Source: Tessaracoccus sp. SD287
GTDB taxonomy: Bacteria; Actinomycetota; Actinomycetes; Propionibacteriales; Propionibacteriaceae
Reading direction: 5' to 3'
Assembly (NCBI RefSeq): GCF_017355265.1
Contig: NZ_JADIJQ010000004.1
Coordinates: 1-64,000, forward strand
DNA: 64,000 nucleotides
Part shown: positions 17,304-31,136 of the stretch, piece after piece
Numbering within the stretch: the stretch's first letter is position 1
How the letters are laid out: the number at the start of each line of letters is the position of its first letter
Position numbers and translations under genes: made by a program
Notes under the pieces: model-generated
The model's input: only the letters and a program-made list of their open reading frames with translations
Told to the model about the DNA's origin: nothing
Databases searched by the model: none

Positions 17304-17677
17304 TGGGCTGGCGATTCAAGGGACCCGAGGGCGGCATCGACGTCGCCACCGCGCTCGACCTGCTCGCCAAGGGCGGGGTGCTGGTCGACGTGCGTTCGCT
17401 GCGTGAGTACGTGGCCGGTCACGCTCCCGGCGCCCGGCTGGTGGACCCGAAACTGCTGGCCGACGACCCGTGGACCGCGGTTCACGGCGATGACCCGCTG
17501 GCTGAACCCGACGGCACCATGGTCTTCATCTGCGACAACGGACTGCGGGCCTCGCTGGCCGTCAAGGCCGCGCGCGACAAGGGCTACCACGCCGAATTCG
17601 TCGCCGGTGGAGTGCGAGGCTGGCGCGACGCGGGTCAGTACCTGATCCCCGGCCCGCCGCGCGACCGCCGCCGCTGA
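17303..17677 (+). CDS. Single-domain rhodanese-like protein
   Basis: 124 residues: a complete rhodanese fold with the active loop CDNGLRAS; the cysteine expected to carry persulfide is present. The CH2A-like DVRSLREYVAGHAPGARLVD segment precedes it. Its ATG overlaps the hemA stop (TGATG), so the two are co-translated. Rhodaneses transfer sulfane sulfur to cyanide or thiol acceptors; the partner here is unknown, and a link to haem synthesis is only positional. Confidence 0.85.
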   Translation: MGWRFKGPEGGIDVATALDLLAKGGVLVDVRSLREYVAGHAPGARLVDPKLLADDPWTAVHGDDPLAEPDGTMVFICDNGLRASLAVKAARDKGYHAEFVAGGVRGWRDAGQYLIPGPPRDRRR

Positions 17678-17753
17678 GGCATCGGTTCACAGCGCAGCTG
17701 CCCGCGATCCCCGACTCGCCGCGCGATCGTCGCCCCTCGGGCCCCGGCTCACC

Positions 17754-17886
17754 GCCACCTGCCCGCGATCATGACGGCTGCCCCTGCTTCGAAACAGGGG
17801 CAACCGCACGCGTCTGGTGCAGCTGTGCCGCCAGGCCACCCAAACCGCATCAGGTGCCCGCCGCCTTGGCTGTCAGCTTCTGCTCG
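17754..17886. repeat. Direct repeat, copy 1 (partner 18701-18831)
   Basis: This 133-base stretch matches 18701-18831 almost throughout: it contains the same hairpin (TTCGAAA-centred) and, at its right end, a degenerate copy of the last 11 codons of the acyl-CoA carboxylase gene including its stop (reading EQKLTAKAAGT on the minus strand against EQKLAAKAAGA in the true gene). The 343 bases between the rhodanese gene and the gene at 18021 contain this repeat and nothing else I can support. Confidence 0.85.
17776..17805. terminator. Hairpin terminator, repeat copy 1
   Basis: An 11-base stem with one C-A mismatch and an 8-base loop, downstream of the rhodanese gene. It is the copy-1 version of the perfect hairpin at 18723-18752. 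No U run follows. Confidence 0.5.
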
Positions 17887-18020
17887 CCACCCCTATGCCC
17901 CCACCTGAATCTCGTGCGCATCGGCATGAGATTCAGGCACACTGAGGACCAGAAGCCTGAACTTTGCGCACCCGCGCAACGAATACCCGTCCCCGCGGGC
18001 CCGATGTCGAGGAGTAGGGC

Positions 18021-18662
18021 GTGACTGTCGTGAAGCCTGTGGACAGCGATGGAGTGGGGGTCCCATCCCGGGCGAGGCGCCGTTCGCACACCCTGGTAGG
18101 CGGCCTGTTGATCGGGCTCGGCGTCATCACGCCTCTGGTGCTCTTGTTGGCGTTTCGATTCCTGCACGAAGCCTGGCGTGCCCCGGTCATGGCGCAACGG
18201 ATCCTGGACGCCGCACCGTTCTGGAGCGCCCTGGTATTGCTGGCGATCACCTCAGGAGTGGTGCTGCTGCGGTGGGGGCGGGTCGGCATGAGTCTGGTGG
18301 CAGTGCTGGCCCTGGTATGGCTCACGGGCACGATCGTGAGTCGTCCGCTTGCACCGACTCAGATCCTGACCTCCCCAGGGGGCACCATGGCCGTTCGGAT
18401 TCGGCCGTTGCCCCTGGGGGCGACCCGGGATCGTGAGGTGAGCCTTGAGCAGCGACGAGGGTTGTGGTCCCAACGCGTTGTATTGGGTTGTCTGAGTCGG
18501 GGGCAGGACCTCTCCACCGAGTGGTTGAACAACGAGGAGGTGCGCCTCGACGTGCTGGAGATCGGCAGCCGCTCGGTGCCACCAGTTACCTACATGGCCA
18601 TCTACGGATCCCACATGATGGCCAGCTTGTCGGCGCCCGAGTCACCACTTCTCCGCTGCTAG
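18021..18662 (+). CDS. Hypothetical membrane protein between direct repeats
   Basis: 213 residues from GTG 18021 behind a GAGGAG ribosome site. Three hydrophobic segments are visible near residues 24-44, 67-83 and 92-110, followed by a roughly 100-residue soluble C-terminal part with no recognised domain. It is the only gene inside the 0.95-kb unit bounded by the two 130-base repeats, so it may have arrived or been duplicated with them. Function unknown. Confidence 0.6.
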   Translation: MTVVKPVDSDGVGVPSRARRRSHTLVGGLLIGLGVITPLVLLLAFRFLHEAWRAPVMAQRILDAAPFWSALVLLAITSGVVLLRWGRVGMSLVAVLALVWLTGTIVSRPLAPTQILTSPGGTMAVRIRPLPLGATRDREVSLEQRRGLWSQRVVLGCLSRGQDLSTEWLNNEEVRLDVLEIGSRSVPPVTYMAIYGSHMMASLSAPESPLLRC

Positions 18663-18722
18663 GGGACTGGACAGAGTGCAACCCCAGGCCTGGCCTTGAC
18701 GCCACCTGCCCGCGATCCAGAC

Positions 18723-18752
18723 GGTTGCCCCTGCTTCGAAACAGGGGCAACC
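18723..18752. terminator. Bidirectional hairpin terminator, repeat copy 2
   Basis: A perfect 11-base stem (GGTTGCCCCTG and its complement) with an 8-base loop lies between the convergent ends of the membrane-protein gene and the carboxylase gene. It can serve both strands. Confidence 0.6.
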
Positions 18753-18794
18753 GCACGCGTCAGGTGCAGGTATGCCGCCAAGCCACCGACAGCG

Positions 18795-24320
<5,526 letters not shown>

Positions 24321-24489
24321 GCTCTCCACACTGTCACCTGTGGGCCGGGGTGTCCGTTGTGGGCCGAGGCCAAGGTCTGCGCCGGGCCTTTGGTGGGATC
24401 GGTCATGCAGCGTGGCCAACCACCCTTGGCCAACCATCTGATTCGGGTGATCGCGGACCGGCGCCGTCCTTCCGTGGTGTGCTGGACCC

Positions 24490-25146
24490 ATGAACGACAC
24501 CAGCAAGCGCCTCGGGTTCGACGACGTGTCCGCGGCCGGCCTGACCGGCTGGGTGCACATCCGTCGCAGCCTGCGCGCGATGTATCGTCCCGCCGATTTC
24601 ATGGCCGGGCTCACCTTCGTCAACCGCATCGGTGAGGCGGCCCAGGCTGCCAACCACCACCCCGACATCACGCTGAAGTACTCGCTGGTGGCGGTCACCC
24701 TCAGCAGCCACGACGTCGGCGGCATCACCCAGCGCGACCTCGATCTCGCCTCCGCCATCACCCAGATCGCCGACGAACTCGGTCTGGCACCGCATTCGGA
24801 CGCGATCACCGATGTGGGGTTCGCGCTGGACACGGCCAACACTCCCGCCGCCCTGGCGTTCTGGAAGGCTGCGACCGGGTGGGAGGCCTCCGAGGACGCC
24901 GTGCAGGACGCGGACGGATTGTTGCCCGAACTCTGGTTCCAGGACTCCGACAGCACCGAACCCGACCGCCAGCGGTTCCACCTCGACGTGGAGGTGCCCC
25001 GCGACCAGGTCGAGGCCCGCCTCGAGGCCGCGATCGCCGCCGGCGGCAGGCTGGTGGACGACGGTGCCGCCCCACGCTTCTGGGTGTTGGCCGACCCCGA
25101 GGGCAACAAGGTCTGCCTGTGCACCGCCCAGGACCGGTCGGCCTGA
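24490..25146 (+). CDS. Pterin-4a-carbinolamine dehydratase fused to a glyoxalase (VOC) domain
   Basis: 218 residues. Residues about 1-95 are a pterin-4a-carbinolamine dehydratase: the active-site pattern is intact (AANHHPDITLKYSLVAVTL, then SSHDVGGIT). Residues about 105-215 form a VOC/glyoxalase-like half, beginning ITDVGFALDTANTPAALAFW and ending FWVLADPEGNKVCLC. PCD normally recycles pterin for aromatic amino acid hydroxylases, or acts as a molybdopterin-related dehydratase; no hydroxylase gene is near. The role of the fused half is unknown. Divergent from the carboxylase gene. Confidence 0.85.
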   Translation: MNDTSKRLGFDDVSAAGLTGWVHIRRSLRAMYRPADFMAGLTFVNRIGEAAQAANHHPDITLKYSLVAVTLSSHDVGGITQRDLDLASAITQIADELGLAPHSDAITDVGFALDTANTPAALAFWKAATGWEASEDAVQDADGLLPELWFQDSDSTEPDRQRFHLDVEVPRDQVEARLEAAIAAGGRLVDDGAAPRFWVLADPEGNKVCLCTAQDRSA

Positions 25147-25180
25147 CCCCGGCGCCAGACACGAAACCCGGACCGAACCC

Positions 25181-25675
25181 ATGTCCTCAGCGCCCGGCCC
25201 CCGGTGGCACCTGCTGCTGTCCGGCGTGGTGATCGCGGCAATGGTGACCGCGCTGTTCCTGCCGTGGCGGGTGCCCGACGACCCCACGGCACGCACCATT
25301 GAAGGCCCCGAGGCGCTTCTGGGTGAGGTCGTCGTGGTGGTGCTGGCTGCGCTCTTCGTCCTCGTCAGTGCCCTCGTGATGCGTTCGGCCGGTGGTTGGC
25401 CGGCCCTGCTGGTGGCTCTTGGCATGGGGGTGATCGCCGTCGCGATGGTGGGGGGTGCGGTGGGCAGCATTGGCCAGGGCATTTGCTGGGACGGGCCGGA
25501 CTTCCAGGGACGTCCGGTCGGTGATTGCTACACGCTGATTCCCGGCCCGGGCGCGTGGCTGGCCCTCGGTGCCGTGACCGCGGGCATGCTCGGGACCGGC
25601 GTCGCGCTCCTGCAGCGGCGCAGCGGCGTATCGTCCCGGCGGTCGCGCGAGGCCCAGCAAGGACCACTCGACTAG
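25181..25675 (+). CDS. Hypothetical four-helix membrane protein
   Basis: 164 residues from ATG 25181, 34 bases after the PCD-VOC gene. Four hydrophobic segments (about residues 8-25, 45-65, 72-92 and 125-145); the loop between the third and fourth holds two cysteines (GICWDGPDF and GDCYTL). No recognised family. No strong ribosome site precedes the ATG. It ends 9 bases before thrC. Confidence 0.6.
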   Translation: MSSAPGPRWHLLLSGVVIAAMVTALFLPWRVPDDPTARTIEGPEALLGEVVVVVLAALFVLVSALVMRSAGGWPALLVALGMGVIAVAMVGGAVGSIGQGICWDGPDFQGRPVGDCYTLIPGPGAWLALGAVTAGMLGTGVALLQRRSGVSSRRSREAQQGPLD

Positions 25676-25679
25676 GCTG
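25674..25679 (+). promoter_or_regulatory. -10 element of thrC, leaderless start
   Basis: TAGGCT, overlapping the end of the previous gene, is followed by six bases and then the thrC GTG, the same geometry as at hemA. There is no ribosome site, so the transcript is probably leaderless. Confidence 0.5.
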
Positions 25680-25684
25680 GACGC

Positions 25685-27145
25685 GTGCGCTACGTCTCGA
25701 CCCGTGACCTCAACCAGACCCCCGTCAGCTTCAGCGACATCCTGCTCGCAGGCCTCGCCCCCGACGGCGGGCTGTACCTGCCCGAGCAGTACCCGCAGGT
25801 CGACGCCGCGACGCTCGCCGAGTGGCGCCGCGTCCTGGACGAGGACGGCTACGCCGCGCTTGGCGCCGAGATCCTCGGCCTCTACATTGACGACATCCCC
25901 GCCGAGGACCTGCGCGGCATCTGCGGGCGCGCCTGGAACGGTGAGGTCTTCGCCACCGACCAGGTCGTCCGGGTCACCAAACTTCCCGAATCCTCCGAGG
26001 CCAACGGCGGCATCTGGCTCGCGCACCTGTCCGACGGGCCGACGGCAGCGTTCAAGGACATGGCCATGCAACTGCTCGGCCACCTGTTCGAGTACGAACT
26101 GGCCCGCCGCGGCACCACCATGACCATCCTGGGCGCGACCAGCGGCGACACCGGTTCGGCAGCCGAGCAGGCGATGCTCGGGCGAGCCGGCATCGACGTG
26201 TTCATGCTCACCCCCGCCGGACGGATGACCCCCTTCCAGCAGGCGCAGATGTTCAGCATCGACGACCCGCACATCCACAACATCGCCATCGAGGGCGTCT
26301 TCGACGACTGCCAGGACCTGGTCAAGAGTGTCAACGGCGATGCCGAGTTCAAGCAGCGCCACCGGCTGGGGGCGGTCAACTCCATCAACTGGGCCCGGCT
26401 GCTCGCCCAGGTCGTCTACTACGTGGCCGCCTGGCTGCGGGTCACCGGCGCGTCCGGGGGCGGGGACGCCCAGCAGGTCAGCTTCGCGGTGCCGACCGGG
26501 AACTTCGGCAACATCTGCGCCGGTCACGTGGCCCGTCAGATGGGTCTGCCCATCAAGCAGCTGGTGCTGGCCACCAACGAGAACGACGTGCTCGACGAGT
26601 TCTTCCGCACCGGCGTCTACCGCGTCCGGTCCTCGTCCGAGACCGCCGCGACCAGTTCACCCTCGATGGACATCTCCAAGGCGTCCAACTTCGAACGTTT
26701 CGTCTTCGACCTGCTCGGACGAGACGTGGCCCGGCTGCGCAAGCGCTTCGTCGAGCAACTCGGCAACGAGGGGGAGTTCGACCTGTCGATGACCCCCGAG
26801 TTCGCCACCCTGCGGGAGCGGTTCGGGTTCGTCTCGGGCAGTTCGAACCACGCCGACCGGGTGATGACGATCCGCGGCCTGCATGCTGACGGCATCCTGG
26901 TCGACCCGCACACCGCCGACGGCGTCACCGTGGGCCGCGACCACCAGGGCGACGAGCCGATGATCGTGCTCGAGACGGCGCTGCCGGTGAAGTTCGCCGA
27001 CACGGTGCTCGAGGCGACCGGGGCCTCACCCGAGGTTCCCGAGCGCTTCGCCGGGCTGCTCGAGGCTGAACGCCACGTCGACGACCTGCCCAACGATGCC
27101 GGCGCCTTGAAGGCCTACATCGCCGAGCGGGTCCCCGCCCACTGA
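25685..27145 (+). CDS. thrC: Threonine synthase
   Basis: 486 residues; PLP enzyme converting O-phosphohomoserine to threonine. The PLP lysine is Lys124 in GPTAAFKDMAMQLL; ATSGDTGSAAEQAM binds the cofactor phosphate; SINWARLLAQVVYY and VPTGNFGN are the other conserved segments of the long (yeast/E. coli-type) threonine synthase class. It starts at GTG without a leader. It is convergent with the CAP-domain gene, with one base between the stops and no visible terminator. Confidence 0.96.
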   Translation: MRYVSTRDLNQTPVSFSDILLAGLAPDGGLYLPEQYPQVDAATLAEWRRVLDEDGYAALGAEILGLYIDDIPAEDLRGICGRAWNGEVFATDQVVRVTKLPESSEANGGIWLAHLSDGPTAAFKDMAMQLLGHLFEYELARRGTTMTILGATSGDTGSAAEQAMLGRAGIDVFMLTPAGRMTPFQQAQMFSIDDPHIHNIAIEGVFDDCQDLVKSVNGDAEFKQRHRLGAVNSINWARLLAQVVYYVAAWLRVTGASGGGDAQQVSFAVPTGNFGNICAGHVARQMGLPIKQLVLATNENDVLDEFFRTGVYRVRSSSETAATSSPSMDISKASNFERFVFDLLGRDVARLRKRFVEQLGNEGEFDLSMTPEFATLRERFGFVSGSSNHADRVMTIRGLHADGILVDPHTADGVTVGRDHQGDEPMIVLETALPVKFADTVLEATGASPEVPERFAGLLEAERHVDDLPNDAGALKAYIAERVPAH

Positions 27146-27146
27146 C

Positions 27147-28451
27147 TCAGGCCATCAACCGCAGGCCACGCGCCCCGGTCATGATCTGGCGGGCACGCGA
27201 CCAGGAGCCGGCATGGTTGGCATAGGCGAAGACGTAGCCATCGGCGCGTTGACCGACCAGGTCGGCGCGTCCGTCGCCGGACAGGTCGCCCGGTGAGAAG
27301 GCCCGGACGAAGTCGTTCCATCCTCGTCCGACCTGCCTGGCGCCGCCGATGCCGCCGCTGGCGGTGCCGGCGTAGGACCACAGGGTGCCGTCACCGCGGA
27401 TCGCCAGCACATCGGCCCGGCCATCCCCGGTGGTGTCACCGATGCCGATGATCTGGCGCATGCCGTTCCAGGACGTGCCGATGTGCTTGATGTTGGTGAG
27501 CCCGGTCGGGGTCAGCGTGTAACGGAACAGGGACCCGTCCGACGCCCGGCGGGCCACCACGTACTGGGTCGTGCCGCCGGCCAGGTTCCGCACCGGGACG
27601 ATCTGGTCCATGCCACCCCAGTTCTGGCCGGCCTGCCGCCAGGCGGCGAGCCCGCCCTTGCCGTCCCCGCGGTAGATCCACAGCGAATGGTCGCCGCCGC
27701 GGCGGGCCAGCAGGTCGGACTGGCGATCCCCGGAGATGTCGGGAACCTGGCTGATGTGGGTCATCGTGCCCCAGCCGGTGCCCACCCGACCCACGAGTTG
27801 GGCGCTGGCGGTGGTGCTGCCGCGGTACAGCAGCAGCTCACCGGCGCTGTTCACGCCGAACAGGTCGGCCACACCGTCGCCGGTGTGGTCGCCCATGGCG
27901 CCCGACCCGCCCGATCCGCCGGGGGCGCCCAGCAGCGGGGTCAGACCGGCTGAGCTGGCGTAGGCACCGTAGTTGTAGACAAAGACGGTCCAGCGCGAGG
28001 TCGACGACGTCGCCACCCCGACCCCGAGGTAGTTGAACTGCGGCGTCAGGATGTTGGCGCGGTGGCCGGGGCTGCCCATCAACTGGGTGATGCTGCTGGC
28101 GCCGCTGGGATTGGACGCGGTGGTGGCGGAGATGTTCTCGGCGATGCGACTCCACCCACCGGGCATCCGCTGCGAGTAGTCGGCGATGGTGGTGATCGTC
28201 CCGTCGCAGTGGGCCAAGGAGTCGGTGCGGTCCAGGTGCTTGACCACCTCGAGGGCGCAGGTCTGGGCGACGGCGTTCAGCGGCGCCGAGAGTCGCAGCG
28301 CCCCCAGGCCGGCCTTCGCGCGTTCGGCATTGGTGGCGACGGTGGCGTCCCAGCGGTGCTGGTCCCACTGGTCGGCGCGGGCGGGGGAGGCGACCAGCAG
28401 GCTGAGGAGCAGGGAGACGACGATGATGAGGGGAAAGGTTCTGGAACGCAT
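27147..28451 (-). CDS. Secreted CAP/SCP-domain protein with FG-GAP/VCBS repeats
   Basis: 434 residues from ATG 28451, behind GAGG; a GTG at 28463 is possible. A Sec signal peptide is clear (RTFPLIIVVSLLLSLL, cleavage after ARA). Residues about 30-160 are a CAP domain (NAERAKAGLGALRLS, GSPGHRANILTPQFNYLGVG). Residues about 180-430 contain repeated calcium-loop units such as DHTGDGVADLFGVN, DISGDRQSDLLARR, DTTGDGRADVLAIRG and DLSGDGRADLVGQ, forming a beta-propeller-like FG-GAP/VCBS module. A surface or cell-wall-associated role is inferred. A -10-like TAGGGT lies at 28482-28487. Confidence 0.88.
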   Translation of the reverse strand: MRSRTFPLIIVVSLLLSLLVASPARADQWDQHRWDATVATNAERAKAGLGALRLSAPLNAVAQTCALEVVKHLDRTDSLAHCDGTITTIADYSQRMPGGWSRIAENISATTASNPSGASSITQLMGSPGHRANILTPQFNYLGVGVATSSTSRWTVFVYNYGAYASSAGLTPLLGAPGGSGGSGAMGDHTGDGVADLFGVNSAGELLLYRGSTTASAQLVGRVGTGWGTMTHISQVPDISGDRQSDLLARRGGDHSLWIYRGDGKGGLAAWRQAGQNWGGMDQIVPVRNLAGGTTQYVVARRASDGSLFRYTLTPTGLTNIKHIGTSWNGMRQIIGIGDTTGDGRADVLAIRGDGTLWSYAGTASGGIGGARQVGRGWNDFVRAFSPGDLSGDGRADLVGQRADGYVFAYANHAGSWSRARQIMTGARGLRLMA

Positions 28452-28522
28452 GGCGGGCCTCACGGGTGGGGGATGGGCTCACCCTAGTCGAGCCGACTTT
28501 TGCCAGGGCGGAGTCTGTCGGC

Positions 28523-28552
28523 TTGGAGCGGGGCGACCGCGACCGGTAGAGT
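28523..28552 (+). promoter_or_regulatory. Promoter of the rpsF operon
   Basis: TTGGAG (28523-28528) and TAGAGT (28547-28552) are separated by 18 bases, giving a good housekeeping promoter. It predicts a leader of about 95 bases before the rpsF ATG. Confidence 0.55.
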
Positions 28553-28596
28553 GACCTCTTGGTCGTCCGCCACCGGGTGGACGGCTTGGCATATCG

Positions 28597-28645
28597 CCCT
28601 CCTGCCACGGGATCGACCCGTGGCCGTTGAGACCAGAGGAGGTGG
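28597..28645 (+). promoter_or_regulatory. rpsF leader, candidate S6:S18-binding autoregulatory structure
   Basis: A perfect 7-base stem (28605-28611 with 28617-28623, loop ATCGA) is followed at once by CCG, and an outer pairing joins CCTCCT (28598-28603) to the AGGAGG Shine-Dalgarno (28636-28641). An inner stem followed by an unpaired CCG next to the ribosome site resembles the known S6:S18 ligand motif found ahead of rpsF in many bacteria. Assignment rests on this resemblance. Confidence 0.4.
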
Positions 28646-28653
28646 AGATCGCG

Positions 28654-28944
28654 ATGCGCAAGTACGAAGTCATGGTCATCATTGACCCCGACGTTGACGA
28701 CCGCCAGGTTACTCCGCTCATTGAGAAGCACCTGAAGACCATCACGGATGGCAAGGGAACCGTCGACAATGTTGATGTCTGGGGCAAGCGTCGTCTCGCC
28801 TACGAGATCAACAAGAAGCCCGAAGGCACCTACGTCGTGCTGAACCTGACCGCTGAGCCTGCCGTCGTCCAGGAGATGGACCGTCTGATGACGATCGACG
28901 AGCAGATCACGCGCACCAAGGTGATGCGTCCTGACGCCCACTGA
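28654..28944 (+). CDS. rpsF: 30S ribosomal protein S6
   Basis: 96 residues from ATG 28654 (MRKYEVMVIIDP), behind a strong AGGAGGT. The sequence is typical of S6 throughout: VWGKRRLAYEINKKPEGTYVVLNL is the conserved core. It binds S18 in the central domain of the small subunit. First gene of rpsF-ssb-rpsR-rplI. Confidence 0.98.
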   Translation: MRKYEVMVIIDPDVDDRQVTPLIEKHLKTITDGKGTVDNVDVWGKRRLAYEINKKPEGTYVVLNLTAEPAVVQEMDRLMTIDEQITRTKVMRPDAH

Positions 28945-29070
28945 GCTTCGGCCCAGTACCACCCGGCGACCGTGAGGTTGTCCACAGGCTGAGTTCGCGG
29001 CACAGATTTCGTCGGCCCGCCATGGCAGGCTGACCCCACGAGCTCATCCACGTCCGACTTGGAGACACAC

Positions 29071-29610
29071 ATGGCAGGCGAAACTCCCATCACGTTGATC
29101 GGCAACCTCACCGCCGATCCTGATCTGCGGTTCACCCCTTCGGGTGCGGCTGTGGCCAACTTCACGGTGGCCTCGACCCCTCGGAACTTCGACCGTCAGA
29201 CCAACGAGTGGAAGGACGGCGATGCCATGTTCCTCAACTGCTCGGTGTGGCGCCAGGCAGCCGAGAACGCGGCCGAGTCCCTGAGCAAGGGGATGCGTGT
29301 CGTCGTGACCGGTCGCCTGAAGTCGCGCAGCTACGAAACCCGCGAGGGTGAGAAGCGCACCGTCTTCGAGGTTGATGTCGACGAGGTCGGTCCCTCGCTC
29401 CGTTACGCGACCGCCAAGGTCACCCGCACCTCCTCCGGTTCCGGGGGCGGCCAGCAGGGTGGCGGCGGCAATGGTGGCGGCAACTGGAGCGGCGGCAATC
29501 AGCAGGGCGGCGGCAGTGACAACTGGTCGTCCTCTGGCAGCCAGGGTGGCAACCGTGGCGGCGGCAATGACCCCTGGGCCCAGGCCCAGAGCGACGAGCC
29601 CCCGTTCTGA
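29071..29610 (+). CDS. ssb: Single-stranded DNA-binding protein
   Basis: 179 residues from ATG 29071 (GGAG upstream). Residues 1-112 form the OB fold ([27 protein letters not shown]); residues 115-170 are a Gly/Gln/Asn-rich linker; the protein ends SDEPPF, the acidic tip that recruits replication and repair proteins. The conserved position between rpsF and rpsR confirms the main chromosomal SSB. Confidence 0.98.
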   Translation: MAGETPITLIGNLTADPDLRFTPSGAAVANFTVASTPRNFDRQTNEWKDGDAMFLNCSVWRQAAENAAESLSKGMRVVVTGRLKSRSYETREGEKRTVFEVDVDEVGPSLRYATAKVTRTSSGSGGGQQGGGGNGGGNWSGGNQQGGGSDNWSSSGSQGGNRGGGNDPWAQAQSDEPPF

Positions 29611-29694
29611 TCCACCCATCCCCGTCCAAACCCCCACCCCGGGGGACTAGGCACATTCCGGCGTGAGCCGGGCTTTCAGAAGGAGAGCACCACA

Positions 29695-29934
29695 ATGGCC
29701 GGTCCACAGCGCAAGCCTGTGAACAAGAAGAAGATTGTCCCGATGAAGTCGGTCAAGATCGGCAAGATCGATTACAAGGACACCGCAACCCTGCGGAAGT
29801 TCATTTCGGAGCGTGGAAAGATTCGCGCACGCCGAGTCACCGGACTGTCGGTCCAGGAGCAGCGCAAGGTCGCCATCGCGATCAAGAACGCCCGCGAACT
29901 GGCCCTGCTGCCCTACGCATCCACCGCGCGCTGA
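29695..29934 (+). CDS. rpsR: 30S ribosomal protein S18
   Basis: 79 residues, ATG 29695 behind AAGGAG. Conserved S18 core: [19 protein letters not shown] and [15 protein letters not shown]. No CxxC cysteines are present, so it is the zinc-independent (C-minus) form. The zinc form usually starts with paired cysteines; its absence here is visible directly. Confidence 0.97.
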   Translation: MAGPQRKPVNKKKIVPMKSVKIGKIDYKDTATLRKFISERGKIRARRVTGLSVQEQRKVAIAIKNARELALLPYASTAR

Positions 29935-29957
29935 GAACGCTGAGAAAGGGACAGACC

Positions 29958-30404
29958 ATGAAGCTCATTCTCACCAGCCCGGTCGAAAAGCTGGGCATCC
30001 CCGGTGACGTCGTCGAGGTCAAGGACGGCTACGGCCGCAACTTCCTGGTGCCCAACGGTCACGCCATTGCGTGGAGCCGTGGCGCCGAGAAGCAGATCGA
30101 TGGCATCAAGCGCGCCCGTGACGCTCGCGAGATCCGCGGTATTGAGCACGCCCAGGAAGTGCGTGCCCAGATCGAGGCCCTCACCGTCGAGCTGCCGGTC
30201 AACGCCGGCGACACCGGCCGACTGTTCGGAGCGGTCACCGCTGCCGACGTCGCCCAGGCGGTCAAGAAGGCCGGCGGCCCTGCCGTCGACAAGCGCGCCG
30301 TCGAGATCGGCAAGCCGATCAAGACCGTCGGCACCCACACCGTGGGCCTGAAGCTGCACGAGGGCGTCACCGCCCACATCGCGCTGCAGGTTGTCGCTGT
30401 CTGA
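29958..30404 (+). CDS. rplI: 50S ribosomal protein L9
   Basis: 148 residues, ATG 29958 after AAAGGGA. N-terminal domain signature GDVVEVKDGYGRNFLVPNG, a central long helix, and a C-terminal domain ending HIALQVVAV. Last gene of the operon, followed by a strong terminator. Confidence 0.98.
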   Translation: MKLILTSPVEKLGIPGDVVEVKDGYGRNFLVPNGHAIAWSRGAEKQIDGIKRARDAREIRGIEHAQEVRAQIEALTVELPVNAGDTGRLFGAVTAADVAQAVKKAGGPAVDKRAVEIGKPIKTVGTHTVGLKLHEGVTAHIALQVVAV

Positions 30405-30420
30405 TCGACTCGTTGTTGAA

Positions 30421-30458
30421 TCGGGCCCCGTCTCCACTCGGAGACGGGGCCCGATTTT
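30421..30458 (+). terminator. Rho-independent terminator of the rpsF operon
   Basis: A perfect 14-base stem (TCGGGCCCCGTCTC and its complement) around a 6-base loop is followed by TTTT, 16 bases after the rplI stop. Confidence 0.9.
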
Positions 30459-30481
30459 GGTCGGTCCCCAGTGGGCACCTC

Positions 30482-30487
30482 TAGACT
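30482..30487 (+). promoter_or_regulatory. -10 element of azlC, leaderless start
   Basis: TAGACT followed by seven bases and the azlC ATG; no ribosome site. This is the same leaderless geometry as hemA, thrC and the ArsR gene. Confidence 0.45.
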
Positions 30488-30494
30488 CACCCGG

Positions 30495-31136
30495 ATGACC
30501 TCTGTTGCCCGCACCGCGCTCTCGGTGGCCGTGGCGACCAGCCTCTACGGCATCTCGTTCGGTGCCTTGGCCGTGGCGGCCGGCCTGTCCATCGTGCAGA
30601 CCCAACTGCTCAGCCTGCTGATGTTCACCGGCGGTTCCCAGTTCGCCTTCGTCGCGGCCATGGGTGGTGGTGGCTGGGCGGCCGTCTCGGCCGCCTCGCT
30701 GATGGGCATCCGCAATGCGGTCTACGGGGCGCAGATGAATGCCGAATTGCGCCCGGTTGGCCTGCGTCGGGTGCTCGCCGCGCACGTCAGCATTGATGAG
30801 TCGGTGGCGGTGGCCATGTCCCAGCCGCGGGGCCGGGACCGGGCCAGGGGGTTCGCGCTGACCGGGTGGGGGGTCTTCCTCGGCTGGAATCTGCTGACCT
30901 TGGCGGGCGCCCTGGCGACCAGCCGGGTCGACACGGCCGCCTGGGGTCTGGACGGGGCCGCCGTGGCCGCCTTCGTCGGGCTGTTGTGGCCACGCCTGAA
31001 GAATCGTGAGGCCTGGTCCATCGCCGGGTTGGCGGCGCTGGCGGCGGTGCTGGTCACCCCCTGGCTGCCGCTCGGCACCCCGATCCTGGTGGCGGCGCTG
31101 GTCGCCGGACTGCTCGGCTGGCGGTGCGCCCGATGA
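30495..31136 (+). CDS. azlC: AzlC-family branched-chain amino acid exporter, large subunit
   Basis: 213 residues from ATG 30495. About seven membrane segments; conserved AzlC elements are SLYGISFGALAVAAGLS, LLMFTGGSQFAFV and the SLMGIRNAVYGAQM loop followed by HVSIDESVAV. With AzlD it exports branched-chain or related amino acids (BrnFE-type). Its stop overlaps the azlD ATG as ATGA. Because azlD is frameshifted, the transporter may be inactive. Confidence 0.9.
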   Translation: MTSVARTALSVAVATSLYGISFGALAVAAGLSIVQTQLLSLLMFTGGSQFAFVAAMGGGGWAAVSAASLMGIRNAVYGAQMNAELRPVGLRRVLAAHVSIDESVAVAMSQPRGRDRARGFALTGWGVFLGWNLLTLAGALATSRVDTAAWGLDGAAVAAFVGLLWPRLKNREAWSIAGLAALAAVLVTPWLPLGTPILVAALVAGLLGWRCAR

